Below are positions 14,550-22,362 of a stretch of 31,096 nt of DNA, piece after piece. The DNA comes from Heteroscillospira sp050943935. GTDB lineage: Bacteria > Bacillota > Clostridia > Oscillospirales > Oscillospiraceae. The position numbers and the translations under genes are program-made. Numbering within the stretch: the first letter of the stretch is position 1; every line of letters starts with the position of its first letter. The notes below the pieces were generated by a model. That model was not told the DNA's origin. It saw only the letters and a program-made list of their open reading frames with translations, and made no database searches. Location of the stretch: positions 1-31,096 of the forward strand of contig JBMNQC010000017.1 of assembly GCA_050943935.1 (NCBI GenBank). Reading direction: 5' to 3'.

Positions 14550-16208
14550 ATGGCAAATAAACTTAAAATCATTCCCCTTGGCGGCCTTAACGAGATAGGC
14601 AAAAACCTTACGGTGTACGAATACGGAAAGGATATACTCGTAGTTGATGTGGGTATGGGCTTCCCCGATGACGATATGTACGGCATCGACGTGGTCATCC
14701 CCAATGTCAGCTATCTGGTGCAGAATAAAAAGCGCATCCGCGGCATTGTGCTCACCCACGGACATGAGGACCATATAGGCGCTCTGCCCTATGTGCTGCG
14801 CGAGATAAATGCTCCCATCTATACCACCAAGCTCACAGCGGGCCTTGTGGAGCTGAAGCTTGCGGAGCACAACCTGCTGGATAAGACCAAGATAGTTACC
14901 CTGGAGGCCGGAGAGAGCTTCCATGCCGGCTGCATGGAGGTGGAATTCATCCATGTGAACCACTCCATACCGGACGCCGTGGCTCTGGCAATCACCACCC
15001 CCATAGGCAAGGTGGTGCACACCGGCGACTTCAAAATAGACGTCACCCCCATACAGGGCGAGATGACCGACCTGGCCCGTTTGGGCGCGCTGGGCAAGGA
15101 GGGCGTGCTGTGCATGCTCTGCGACTCCACCAATGTGGAAAAGCCCGGATATTCCAATTCCGAGCGCAAGGTGGGCGACAGCTTCGACCAGTTCTTCAAG
15201 GGCTGCGACAAGCGCATAATAGTGACCACCTTCGCCTCCAACGTCCACCGCCTGCAGCAGATAATAAACGCCGCCCACAAGTATAAGCGTAAGGTGGGCA
15301 TCACCGGACGCAGTATGGAGAACGTCATGCGCGTGGCTCAGGACCTGGGCTATATCAAGGTACCGGACGGCGTTATCGTGGATATGAACAAGATAAACGG
15401 CCTGCCGAAGAATAAGGTCGCCATCATCACCACGGGCAGTCAGGGCGAGGCTATGAGCGCCCTGTACCGCATGGCTTTCTCCGGCCACCGCCAGGTCGAG
15501 ATAGGCGACGGCGACCGTGTCATCATCTCCGCATCAGCCATTCCCGGAAACGAGCACGCCGTGACCAAGGTCATCGACGAGCTGTTCTCAAAGGGCGCCG
15601 AGGTGATATACGAGCGCATGAGTGAGCTGCACGTCTCCGGCCACGCCTGCCAGGAGGAACTGAAGATGATGCACGCTCTGGTGAAGCCCAAGTTCTTTAT
15701 CCCCGTACACGGAGAGCACCGCCACCTGTGCAAGCACGCCGCCCTGGCCCGCAGCATGGGCATGGAGTCCCAGAACATCCTGATAGGCGAAAACGGACGC
15801 GTCATTGAGATTACCCCCAAGCGCATCAAGCTTGGCGGCGGCGTCACCGCCGGCAAGGTGTTTGTTGACGGTATGGGCGTGGGCGACGTGGGTACCGTGG
15901 TGCTCCGCGACCGCCAGCTTCTGGCTCAGGACGGTATGATAGTGGTCGTGATGACCCTGTCTGCCGAGGACAACAGCCTTATCTCCGGCCCGGATATCAT
16001 CAGCCGCGGCTTCGTATATGTCAAGGAGTCCGAGAGCCTCATGGACGAAATGCGCCGCGTAACTCTGGAGAGTCTGGAGAGCTGCCAGGCTCAGCGCATA
16101 ACGGACTGGGCCAGCATCAAGTCCCGGGTAAAGGGCAACCTGAGCGGCTACCTCTACAAGACCACCAAGCGCAGCCCCATGATAATCCCCGTTATTACCG
16201 AGGTGTAA
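14550..16208 (+). CDS. rnj: Ribonuclease J
   Basis: The 552-residue metallo-beta-lactamase / beta-CASP nuclease has 5'-3' exonuclease and endonuclease activity in mRNA decay and rRNA maturation. Motifs: LGGLNEIGKN at the N-terminus, the zinc-binding THGHEDHIGALP (about residues 70-82), HTGDFKID, CDSTN, the beta-CASP FASNVHRLQQI and TGSQGEAMSAL, and the C-terminal IPVHGEHRHLCKHA. The length and order match RnjA/RnjB. Only one copy lies in the window, so J1 or J2 cannot be decided. It is followed two bases later by the dipeptidase gene. Confidence 0.96.
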   Translation: MANKLKIIPLGGLNEIGKNLTVYEYGKDILVVDVGMGFPDDDMYGIDVVIPNVSYLVQNKKRIRGIVLTHGHEDHIGALPYVLREINAPIYTTKLTAGLVELKLAEHNLLDKTKIVTLEAGESFHAGCMEVEFIHVNHSIPDAVALAITTPIGKVVHTGDFKIDVTPIQGEMTDLARLGALGKEGVLCMLCDSTNVEKPGYSNSERKVGDSFDQFFKGCDKRIIVTTFASNVHRLQQIINAAHKYKRKVGITGRSMENVMRVAQDLGYIKVPDGVIVDMNKINGLPKNKVAIITTGSQGEAMSALYRMAFSGHRQVEIGDGDRVIISASAIPGNEHAVTKVIDELFSKGAEVIYERMSELHVSGHACQEELKMMHALVKPKFFIPVHGEHRHLCKHAALARSMGMESQNILIGENGRVIEITPKRIKLGGGVTAGKVFVDGMGVGDVGTVVLRDRQLLAQDGMIVVVMTLSAEDNSLISGPDIISRGFVYVKESESLMDEMRRVTLESLESCQAQRITDWASIKSRVKGNLSGYLYKTTKRSPMIIPVITEV

Positions 16209-16209
16209 G

Positions 16210-17136
16210 GTGTTTCCGCTTTTTGACGCCCACTGCGACACCGCGGGGGCCGTATTCGCAGAAAAATGCTCACTCAGGGAAAACAGCTGCCACACGGACC
16301 TGCTCCGGGGCGCCTCATACGCCCCCAGGGGCCAGGTGTACGCCCTGTGGAAGTATGCGGATGGGCTTAGCCCTGAAGCGCTCCAGGCGCAGTTTTGGGG
16401 GCTTTGCGGCAGCTTTCTGAGCCAGGCGGAGCAGAACTCCGATATTCTGGCCCTGTGTGAGACATATCAGGATATATGCGCGGCCTTTGCCGCCGGTAAA
16501 CAGGCGGCCATGCTGTCCGTGGAGGGCTGCGAGCTATTCGGCTGTGACGAAGCGGGACTGGAAAAGCTCCGCGAAATGGGTGTGCGCATAGTCCACCTGT
16601 GCTGGAACAGCGACAACGCCCTCTGCGGCGCCGCCGCGGATTCCGGCGGCGGACTCACCGCCCGGGGACGGGACTTTGTGCGCCTCTGCAAACATCTGGG
16701 CGTAATGATAGACCTGTCCCACGCATCGGACGCCACAGTCCGGGACGTGCTGCGCATGGACTGTACTCCCGTGCTGGCAGGCCACTCAAACTGCCGCGCC
16801 CTCTGCGATGTGCCACGCAATCTGCCCGATGAGCTCCTGCGCGCCGTGGCCGAAAGCGGCGGCGTGGTGGGCCTGAACCTGTACCCGCCCTTCCTGGGCG
16901 GATACGGCCTTGAGCATGCCGCCCGCCACGCGGAGCATATGCTGAAGGTTTGCGGCGAAAACCATGTCTGCCTGGGCTGCGACCTGGACGGCGTGACCGA
17001 GCTGCCGGAGGGGATAAGCGGTATCCAGGATATGCCCCTGCTGCGCCGCGCCCTGTCGGACGGCGGCCTCAACGAAGAACAGCTTGAAAAAGTGTTTTTC
17101 GGAAATCTTATGCGATTTTGGGAGAGAACCCTATGA
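16210..17136 (+). CDS. Membrane dipeptidase family (peptidase M19)
   Basis: The 308-residue product starts at GTG (16210), two bases after the RNase J stop, with GAGGTG upstream inside that gene. It has the M19 metal-binding FDAHCDT (HxD), a glutamate in LSVEGCE, the histidine region VHLCWNSDN, DLSHASD, and PVLAGHSNCRAL with CLGCDLDGV near the end. These zinc enzymes cleave dipeptides, often with a D-amino acid at the C-terminal position. No signal peptide is visible, so the enzyme is probably cytoplasmic. It overlaps the next gene by the ATGA sequence. Confidence 0.92.
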   Translation: MFPLFDAHCDTAGAVFAEKCSLRENSCHTDLLRGASYAPRGQVYALWKYADGLSPEALQAQFWGLCGSFLSQAEQNSDILALCETYQDICAAFAAGKQAAMLSVEGCELFGCDEAGLEKLREMGVRIVHLCWNSDNALCGAAADSGGGLTARGRDFVRLCKHLGVMIDLSHASDATVRDVLRMDCTPVLAGHSNCRALCDVPRNLPDELLRAVAESGGVVGLNLYPPFLGGYGLEHAARHAEHMLKVCGENHVCLGCDLDGVTELPEGISGIQDMPLLRRALSDGGLNEEQLEKVFFGNLMRFWERTL

Positions 17137-17465
17137 ACATTCAGATATTCGGCAAGAACAAATGCTTTGATACCAAAAAGGCCGAGCGCTATTTTAAGGA
17201 GCGCCGCATAAAGTACCAGTACATAGACCTGAACCGCTACGGCATCAGCCGGGGCGAGCTCACCAGCGTCCGCTCCGCCGTGGGCCTGGACGCCCTCATA
17301 GACGAAAAGGCAAAGGGCGCGGAGATGCTCCTCTATCTGGCCTACGCCGACGATAAATTTGAAAAGCTTCTGGAGGAGCCCCTCCTCCTGCACACACCCA
17401 TAGTCCGAAATGGGAAAAAGGCCACCGTAGGCTACGCCCCCGAGGTGTGGAAGGATTGGGAATAA
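17133..17465 (+). CDS. ArsC/Spx-family thioredoxin-fold protein
   Basis: A 110-residue protein from MNIQIFGKNKCFDTKK. The ATG at 17133 overlaps the TGA of the dipeptidase gene (ATGA), so translation is coupled; the in-frame start at 17118 lies further inside that gene. The fold is read from IQIFGKNKCFDTKKAERYF, the YIDLNRYGIS strand-loop, and HTPIVRNGKKATVGYAPE with the cis-proline before strand 3. One Cys (C11) sits at the active-site position, so it is neither a CxxC Spx nor a clear arsenate reductase. It is probably a small thiol protein of unknown partner. Confidence 0.85.
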   Translation: MNIQIFGKNKCFDTKKAERYFKERRIKYQYIDLNRYGISRGELTSVRSAVGLDALIDEKAKGAEMLLYLAYADDKFEKLLEEPLLLHTPIVRNGKKATVGYAPEVWKDWE

Positions 17466-17469
17466 AGGA

Positions 17470-17507
17470 AAAAGAGCCGTTTTGTTGCTGAACGAAACGG
17501 CTCTTTT
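17470..17507 (+). terminator. Intrinsic terminator after the ArsC-like gene
   Basis: A 17-base arm (17470-17486) pairs with 17491-17507 with one interruption; an A-run precedes and a T-run follows, five bases after the stop codon. Confidence 0.85.
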
Positions 17508-17524
17508 AGTATTTTAAGCAGCTA

Positions 17525-17546
17525 GGCCCGGACAAGTGTCCGGGCC
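17525..17546. terminator. GC-rich hairpin between convergent genes
   Basis: A perfect 10-bp stem (17525-17534 with 17537-17546) with an AG loop lies just beyond the DUF3048 stop. There is no good T-run on either side, so it is a weaker terminator or an mRNA 3' end stabiliser for the minus-strand gene. Confidence 0.5.
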
Positions 17547-17557
17547 GATAAATTATT

Positions 17558-18634
17558 TTACTTCACATCCATGGTATAGTTCCCGGTGGGTACAACGCCA
17601 ACATAGGTCTTGCCCACGCCCAGAGTAAGCTCCTCGCCGTCCTGGGTGGTGTAGTAGAACTGCTGGCCCAGGCCATCCCGGTGCCAGGTAATGGGCACAT
17701 ACTTGCCGCCGCAGAAAAAGTAGCCAGCGCCTTCGCCGACAAGGTCTACCTCCAGACGGCCATAGCTGTCCAGGGTGCGGGTGGGCGCCTCGAGGATGAG
17801 GAGGTTGGTGAAGGGCACAGCCTCGCTGGTGTCGCCGTCGGCATAGGGCTTGCCGTACTGAGACATGGTGTAGACCTTTTCGTCGCCGTCATAGCTGAAG
17901 CTGCTCTTTTTCCAGCTTCCGAAGGTCAGCTCTATGCTCTCACCGCTCTCGCCGCCGGCAGGGGCGGCGTCATCGGCGAAGCTGAGGCCGAAGTCGTAGG
18001 GAGTATCGCTCTCAAGGCTGATGCCGCGCTGCTTAGCGTATTCCAGCACGGAGTCGGAGTCTATAAACAGGCTGTGCTCCAGACCGTTATGCACACGGCT
18101 CTGGTCGCGGTAGTAATAAGAGCCTGCGCCCGCGCCGCGCACGCCGTCCAGATTGTCCGCGCCCTTGGTTTTAACGTCGGAATAGGCCTGATCGCTGCCG
18201 CCCGCGTGGACGATGACCGCGCCGTAGCTGAGGCCGACTTCCAGATAATAGGGACGCAGGGAGCGCATGGTGCCGAAGCGCTCAACGCTTGTGGGGTCGG
18301 TGACTATGAGCATCATGCGGGTGAGGCCGCCCTCGGCCAGAATTTCATAAATCATATCCGCGCCGCCTATGCCGCACTGGGGCTGGGCCAGCTCATGGTT
18401 GTTTATCATGATGGCAAGGGGACGGTCGGTCAGCTCCTCGGCTATTGGCTCACCGGTAAGGGGATGACGAATAGGCTCTGGAGTGGCGGTGGGAACAGGC
18501 GTGGGGGTGGGAGTGGGCGATGCGGTCACCACCGGGCTTGTATCGGGAGTCTCCTCCGGCGTCTGTTCGCCGCGCTTGGTACATCCGGGGAGCAGCAGGG
18601 CAAAGGCGAGGAGAATAAGAAGAATTTTTTTCAT
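17558..18634 (-). CDS. DUF3048 (YerB-type) lipoprotein
   Basis: The 358-residue protein begins with a lipoprotein signal peptide with a lipobox (LLPGC, Cys18), then a linker rich in Pro and Thr (PTPTPTPVPTATPEP). The DUF3048 domain follows: DRPLAIMINNHELAQPQCGI, ADMIYEILAEGGLTRMM, GTMRSLRPYYLEVGL and VHAGGSDQAY. The C-terminal part contains HRDGLGQQFYY and a final beta segment. It is anchored outside the cytoplasmic membrane. The molecular role of the family is unknown. It has a strong promoter at 18672-18700 that interlocks with that of the divergent gene. Confidence 0.9.
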   Translation of the reverse strand: MKKILLILLAFALLLPGCTKRGEQTPEETPDTSPVVTASPTPTPTPVPTATPEPIRHPLTGEPIAEELTDRPLAIMINNHELAQPQCGIGGADMIYEILAEGGLTRMMLIVTDPTSVERFGTMRSLRPYYLEVGLSYGAVIVHAGGSDQAYSDVKTKGADNLDGVRGAGAGSYYYRDQSRVHNGLEHSLFIDSDSVLEYAKQRGISLESDTPYDFGLSFADDAAPAGGESGESIELTFGSWKKSSFSYDGDEKVYTMSQYGKPYADGDTSEAVPFTNLLILEAPTRTLDSYGRLEVDLVGEGAGYFFCGGKYVPITWHRDGLGQQFYYTTQDGEELTLGVGKTYVGVVPTGNYTMDVK

Positions 18635-18671
18635 AAATTATGTACCTCTCAAAAGTCGGAATCTGTCATTT

Positions 18672-18700
18672 ATTGTACTATGACTTGGGCCTATTGTCAA
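18672..18700 (-). promoter_or_regulatory. Promoter of the DUF3048 gene
   Basis: On the minus strand TTGACA (18695-18700) and TACAAT (18672-18677) are separated by 17 bases, about 38 bases before the start. Confidence 0.8.
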
Positions 18701-18722
18701 ACCGGATAATTCGTGTTATTAT
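18694..18722 (+). promoter_or_regulatory. Promoter of the DUF436 gene
   Basis: TTGTCA (18694-18699) and TATTAT (18717-18722) are separated by 17 bases. Its -35 shares five of six bases with the -35 of the divergent promoter. Confidence 0.65.
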
Positions 18723-18742
18723 TACGAAAGGAGATGATTTTT

Positions 18743-19288
18743 ATGTCTAATGTAACTATAAAACAGCAGGCTGAGGCGGCAATGCGCCAGCTTTTGGCAG
18801 CTTCCGGCCTGAAAAAAGGCTCCCTTGTGGTGGTTGGCTGCTCCTCCAGCGAGATAGTGGGGCAGAAGATAGGCAAGGGCTCCAGTCCGGAGGCCGCACA
18901 AGCGGTCGTGGACGCCATCATGCCAATTCTTGAGGAAAACGGCCTATATCTGGCCGCCCAGTGCTGCGAGCACCTGAACCGCGCCCTTATAGTCGAGCGC
19001 GAGGTTGCCGAGCGCTTCGGCTACGAGATAGTCTGCGTAAAGCCCCAGCCCAAGGCCGGCGGCTCCTTCGCCACCGCTGTGTATGAGCGTATGGCCGACC
19101 CGGTGGCCGTGGAATTTGTAAAGGCATCCGCGGGACTGGACATAGGCGGCACACTTATTGGTATGCACCTGAAGCATGTTGCCGTGCCCCTGCGCCTTGA
19201 GCAGAAGGTGATAGGTGAGGCCGGCGTCCAGGCTGCCCGCACCCGACCCAAGCTTATAGGCGGCGAGCGCGCGGTTTATCCCGACTGA
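18743..19288 (+). CDS. DUF436 / TIGR01440 family protein (YwlG type)
   Basis: A 181-residue protein from MSNVTIKQQAEAAM; AAAGGAG lies upstream, and the in-frame start at 18713 would extend into the promoter. Family landmarks are LVVVGCSSSEIVG near residue 30, QCCEHLNRALIVERE near 75, VKPQPKAGGSFATA near 105, and GLDIGGTLIGMHLKHVAVPL near 135. It is soluble. The function of the family is unknown; the conserved CCEHLNRA and GGS segments suggest a small-molecule-binding site. It is often near carbohydrate or upp/glyA loci in Bacilli; here the neighbour is secG. Confidence 0.9.
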   Translation: MSNVTIKQQAEAAMRQLLAASGLKKGSLVVVGCSSSEIVGQKIGKGSSPEAAQAVVDAIMPILEENGLYLAAQCCEHLNRALIVEREVAERFGYEIVCVKPQPKAGGSFATAVYERMADPVAVEFVKASAGLDIGGTLIGMHLKHVAVPLRLEQKVIGEAGVQAARTRPKLIGGERAVYPD

Positions 19289-19322
19289 TTACAAAATCTT
19301 GTAATAAAAGCGGAAAAAACAC

Positions 19323-19351
19323 TTGAAAACAGCTACGGACTGTGGTATGAT
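19323..19351 (+). promoter_or_regulatory. Promoter of secG
   Basis: TTGAAA (19323-19328) and TATGAT (19346-19351) are separated by 17 bases, about 44 bases before the ATG. Confidence 0.75.
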
Positions 19352-19394
19352 AACACTCGCACTATGTGAATTATGCTGAAAGGATTGAAATACA

Positions 19395-19616
19395 ATGCAA
19401 ATTTTCCTCACTATCGTTCAGGTTATTGCTGCGCTGTTCCTCATCTGCGTCGTTCTTCTCCAGTCCGGAAAGAGCGCGGGCCTCTCCGGCGCCATCGCCG
19501 GCGGAGCGGATACGTTCCTCTCCAAGTCAAAGGGACTGGATGATAAGCTGGCCAAGATGACCAAGTGGGTTGCTCTGGGCTTTGTTCTGCTCACTCTTAT
19601 CCTCAATCTTATCTAA
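19395..19616 (+). CDS. secG: Preprotein translocase subunit SecG
   Basis: The 73-residue membrane protein has two transmembrane helices (IVQVIAALFLICVVLLQ and WVALGFVLLTLILNLI) joined by the characteristic loop LLQSGKSAGLSGAIAGG, ADTFLSKSK. SecG is a small subunit of the SecYEG channel. GAAAGG precedes the ATG. It has its own promoter and terminator; many Firmicutes have secG followed by rnr and smpB, which is not so here. Confidence 0.93.
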   Translation: MQIFLTIVQVIAALFLICVVLLQSGKSAGLSGAIAGGADTFLSKSKGLDDKLAKMTKWVALGFVLLTLILNLI

Positions 19617-19631
19617 TAATTATTATACAAC

Positions 19632-19666
19632 AAAAAAATCCCGCTCCTGAGGAGCGGGATTTTTTT
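19632..19666 (+). terminator. Intrinsic terminator after secG
   Basis: A perfect 16-bp stem (19632-19647 with 19651-19666, loop TGA) has an A-run on one arm and a T-run on the other. It can act in both directions. Confidence 0.9.
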
Positions 19667-19735
19667 GTTTACCAAAACCAACAGCTTGGCCGGCGGTTAA
19701 AAAAAGATTATGCCTATGGGGGAGCTCATCGCAGC

Positions 19736-19766
19736 GGAAGCCTCCCCTTACACAGGGGAGGCTTCC
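19736..19766. repeat. Palindromic element, possible dispersed repeat or terminator
   Basis: A perfect 12-bp inverted repeat (19736-19747 with 19755-19766, loop of 7) based on CCTCCCC and GGGGAGG lies seven bases from the stop of the GGDEF gene. It has no T-run on the minus strand. Its form is like palindromes repeated across many Clostridia genomes (from memory, not checked). Confidence 0.5.
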
Positions 19767-19772
19767 GGGTGC

Positions 19773-21692
19773 TCATGACTTTGCATCGGCTTCTTTTTTA
19801 CTTCTTTTTGACTGATACATACGCTCATCGGCTATACGCATCAGCTCATGGTAGCTCAGTTCATCTTCCGGATAGAAGGAGCAGCCGAAGGAAAATCTGA
19901 CCGGTATTTCCAGCCCGGATTCTGTGTGCAGTATGTGCTGGCCGCCATCCGTCTCAAAGGCGGACAGCACAGCTTTCAGTTCGGCTGACGATTTATGGCC
20001 GTACAGAAACAAGATGAACTCATCTCCGCCCAGACGGGCGCAGACAGAGTTTTTGCCGCCTGTGTCTGTCAGAATTTTGGATATCTCGTTCAGATATATG
20101 TCGCCTATAAGGTGTCCGTAGTTGTCGTTTATCTGTTTCAGGCCGTCTGCGTCTATCATGACCACCGCGGCGTGCTGAAGCTGCTCCGGGTGTTCAAAAA
20201 GTTTCTGCATATTTTCCGCAAAGCCGCGGCGGTTATACAGGTTGGTCATAGCGTCGCGGCCGCTCTGGTATTGCAGGGTGCTCATCCGGTTCCGCCAGTC
20301 GGTAACATCCATCATCCATACTACCTTGCTCTGCTCGTCGGAGATTTCCTCCAGCCTGATATAGTATGTAGCGCCGTTTGCTTCCAGCCGGTATATGCTC
20401 TCGTCTTTGTCTGATAGGCTGCTTGTCTGTATTTCACGTATCCGCCGCCGAACCAGCTCCAGGGCCTCGGGGGACTGCGGGTTTTGCGGCTTGTCTATCC
20501 TGAGTATGTCGAATACGTTGTCGCTGGCAAGAGCCAGATTATAGAAGCTGTTTGTCTCGTATATTCCAAGCTGTGCGTTGCTCTTGCGCAATACGGTGAG
20601 GAAATTTTTGATTGCACTCTGCACGCTCTCAAGCATCTTGTTTATGTAATACAGCAGGGTTTTGAATTCAGGTACGTCTGTGTCAATGCTTATGCTGTCC
20701 AGGTTGCCGGTCTCAACGCGCCTTAGCTCCCGTACTATGTCGTTCAGGTTGCGCACCAGCCTGCTGTCCATATACCACATTATAAAAATTATGGTTACAA
20801 CCGCCAGGAGAAACAGGCATATAAACACGTTAAAGGTAGAGAAGAGCACATCCTGTGAAATTTCGCTGGCGCTGTAGGTGTTCAAAAAGATGTAGCCGTT
20901 GTTCTTTTCCATGGCCACACGGTATTTTAAACCTTCGTACCAATGCTCATCCAGGTGTATTTCGGAGTCTTTCAATTCGGAAACTCCGGATTTGTCGGCA
21001 AGGCTCTCACCGACTATCTCTTCAAGCGTGGAGGCAATGATTATACCCGTGTCGGCGTCGGCAACGTGTATGTTGCCGCGCATGGTTGTGGGTATCATGC
21101 TGAGCAGATTTGGCAGGGCCTTTTTCTCCACTTCCGCCATAACGCGCTCTGGCTTCATGCCTATCTGCACTATGCGCCCGCCGTCCTCCTGCCATACAGC
21201 GGCATACTGCATCATCTTGCCCTCGGCTGTGTTGGGCGTAATATCCTGACACAACTCCAGACTCAGGTTAGTAAGCATGGGTTTGAAAAATGCCATCTGC
21301 TCGCCTGAGGAGAAAGAATAGCCATAATATTCAGGGTGTGTGCCGGCGAATATCGTGCCATCGGCTGTGAAAAAGTGCAGCTCGTCCACATTGAGCTTTT
21401 TGGAGAGGGCTATGGATTCGTCAATATTTGTGACAACCGACGGCACCTGCTGAGATATATAGGCTGCCATCCTCGCCTTTGTAAGACACTCCTGAGAGAA
21501 ATCCTCTTTCACCGCTTCAATATCCGCATTACTGCTTTCCATCAGCTGCTCAAGCTGCCAGAACACGGTTTCTGAGCTGCGCAGCATCTGCATGTTAATC
21601 AGGTGATGCTGAAGCCAATAGTTCACCGGCAGGATAAGAATCAGAAAAAGAAGTATGACTGATAATAAAATTTTTAAAAGCTTTTTCTTCAT
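19773..21692 (-). CDS. Membrane sensor diguanylate cyclase (GGDEF)
   Basis: The 639-residue protein starts at ATG 21692 with GGAG 6 bases upstream; a TTG two codons earlier is less likely. Order: transmembrane helix 1 (about 8-28), an extracellular sensor region of about 250 residues (Cache-like from its size and position), transmembrane helix 2 (near 280-303), a HAMP-like helix (RNLNDIVRELRRVETGNLD), a PAS-like region (about 370-465) and a C-terminal GGDEF domain. The active site RLGGDEF is near residues 553-559, and DADGLKQINDNYGH is present, so it should make c-di-GMP. The RxxD inhibitory site upstream of GGDEF is absent. It lies 22 bases after the acetyltransferase gene, probably in one operon. 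Confidence 0.92.
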   Translation of the reverse strand: MKKKLLKILLSVILLFLILILPVNYWLQHHLINMQMLRSSETVFWQLEQLMESSNADIEAVKEDFSQECLTKARMAAYISQQVPSVVTNIDESIALSKKLNVDELHFFTADGTIFAGTHPEYYGYSFSSGEQMAFFKPMLTNLSLELCQDITPNTAEGKMMQYAAVWQEDGGRIVQIGMKPERVMAEVEKKALPNLLSMIPTTMRGNIHVADADTGIIIASTLEEIVGESLADKSGVSELKDSEIHLDEHWYEGLKYRVAMEKNNGYIFLNTYSASEISQDVLFSTFNVFICLFLLAVVTIIFIMWYMDSRLVRNLNDIVRELRRVETGNLDSISIDTDVPEFKTLLYYINKMLESVQSAIKNFLTVLRKSNAQLGIYETNSFYNLALASDNVFDILRIDKPQNPQSPEALELVRRRIREIQTSSLSDKDESIYRLEANGATYYIRLEEISDEQSKVVWMMDVTDWRNRMSTLQYQSGRDAMTNLYNRRGFAENMQKLFEHPEQLQHAAVVMIDADGLKQINDNYGHLIGDIYLNEISKILTDTGGKNSVCARLGGDEFILFLYGHKSSAELKAVLSAFETDGGQHILHTESGLEIPVRFSFGCSFYPEDELSYHELMRIADERMYQSKRSKKEADAKS

Positions 21693-21714
21693 AGTCAACT
21701 CCAGACGGAGAATT

Positions 21715-22197
21715 TTAGTCCTGAGCCATGCTTTTCAGCGTGTCGCCGGATAGGCGGTACACAGTCCAGTCAGCCATTGGCTCCGCGCTGAGAGACAGAT
21801 AAAAATCTATGCTGGGCCTGTTCCAGTCAAGACACGACCACTCCAGACGTCCGCAGCCACGCTCATAAGCGATGGCCGCCAGCTTTTTCAGCAGCGCCTT
21901 GCCGTAGCCCATGCCTCTGTATTCGGGAAATACGAACAGGTCCTCAAGATACAGTCCCGCTCTGCCCAGAAAGGTGGAGAAATTGTGGAAGAACAGGGCG
22001 AAGCCCACTTCCTTGCCATCATGGAGGACAAAGATGACCTCGGCCTTCTGCCTGTCGAATATCCACTCCTCCAGCAGGGCCTCGTCCGCCACCACCTGGT
22101 CCGACATCTTTTCGTACTCGGCCAGACCTCTGATGAATTCTAGAATAAGCGGGGAGTCCTCCCGCCGGGCATATCTGAATTTATAAGCTTCATTCAT
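21715..22197 (-). CDS. GNAT N-acetyltransferase (spermidine/thialysine acetyltransferase-like)
   Basis: The 160-residue single-domain GNAT protein has FRYARREDSPLILEFIRGL at the start, GFALFFHNFSTFLGRAGLYL and EDLFVFPEYRGMGYGKALL (the acetyl-CoA pyrophosphate loop R/Q-x-x-G-x-G/A, here YRGMGYGKA), then RLEWSCLDWNRPSIDFY. The FFHNFSTFLGRxGLYLEDL stretch is the signature of the SAT1/SAT2-like subfamily that acetylates polyamines or related amines. The true substrate is unknown. A ribosome binding site overlaps the stop of the upstream flavodoxin stub. Confidence 0.9.
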   Translation of the reverse strand: MNEAYKFRYARREDSPLILEFIRGLAEYEKMSDQVVADEALLEEWIFDRQKAEVIFVLHDGKEVGFALFFHNFSTFLGRAGLYLEDLFVFPEYRGMGYGKALLKKLAAIAYERGCGRLEWSCLDWNRPSIDFYLSLSAEPMADWTVYRLSGDTLKSMAQD

Positions 22198-22212
22198 TGC
22201 CTGCTGCTCACC

Positions 22213-22335
22213 TCATGCGTTTATATATTTGATGGCCTTATAGGCCACAGCTCCGCAGCCGAGGGACTCGGCTGTCCACAGGGCGTATTTTTCCGTAAAC
22301 CTGGTCTCTGAATTATATATCACTATGCTTTTCAA
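22213..22335 (-). pseudogene. Truncated flavodoxin, 40 codons, TTG start
   Basis: Reading from TTG at 22335 gives a 40-residue product that starts KSIVIYNSETRFTEKYA and continues ALWTAESLGCGAVAYK before a TGA at 22213. This is the N-terminal beta-strand and FMN phosphate-loop region of a flavodoxin (full length about 140-180 residues); the canonical loop is usually S-x-T-G-x-T, and here Gly is Arg. The remainder is absent: the acetyltransferase gene begins 15 bases later. GAGG lies 7 bases before the TTG. It adjoins the recombinase end of the mobile element, so its original 5' sequence was probably replaced on integration. It may be a pseudogene or survive only as a leader for the next gene. 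Confidence 0.65.
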
Positions 22336-22362
22336 AACAATACCTCAAGAGCTTACGCTGCG

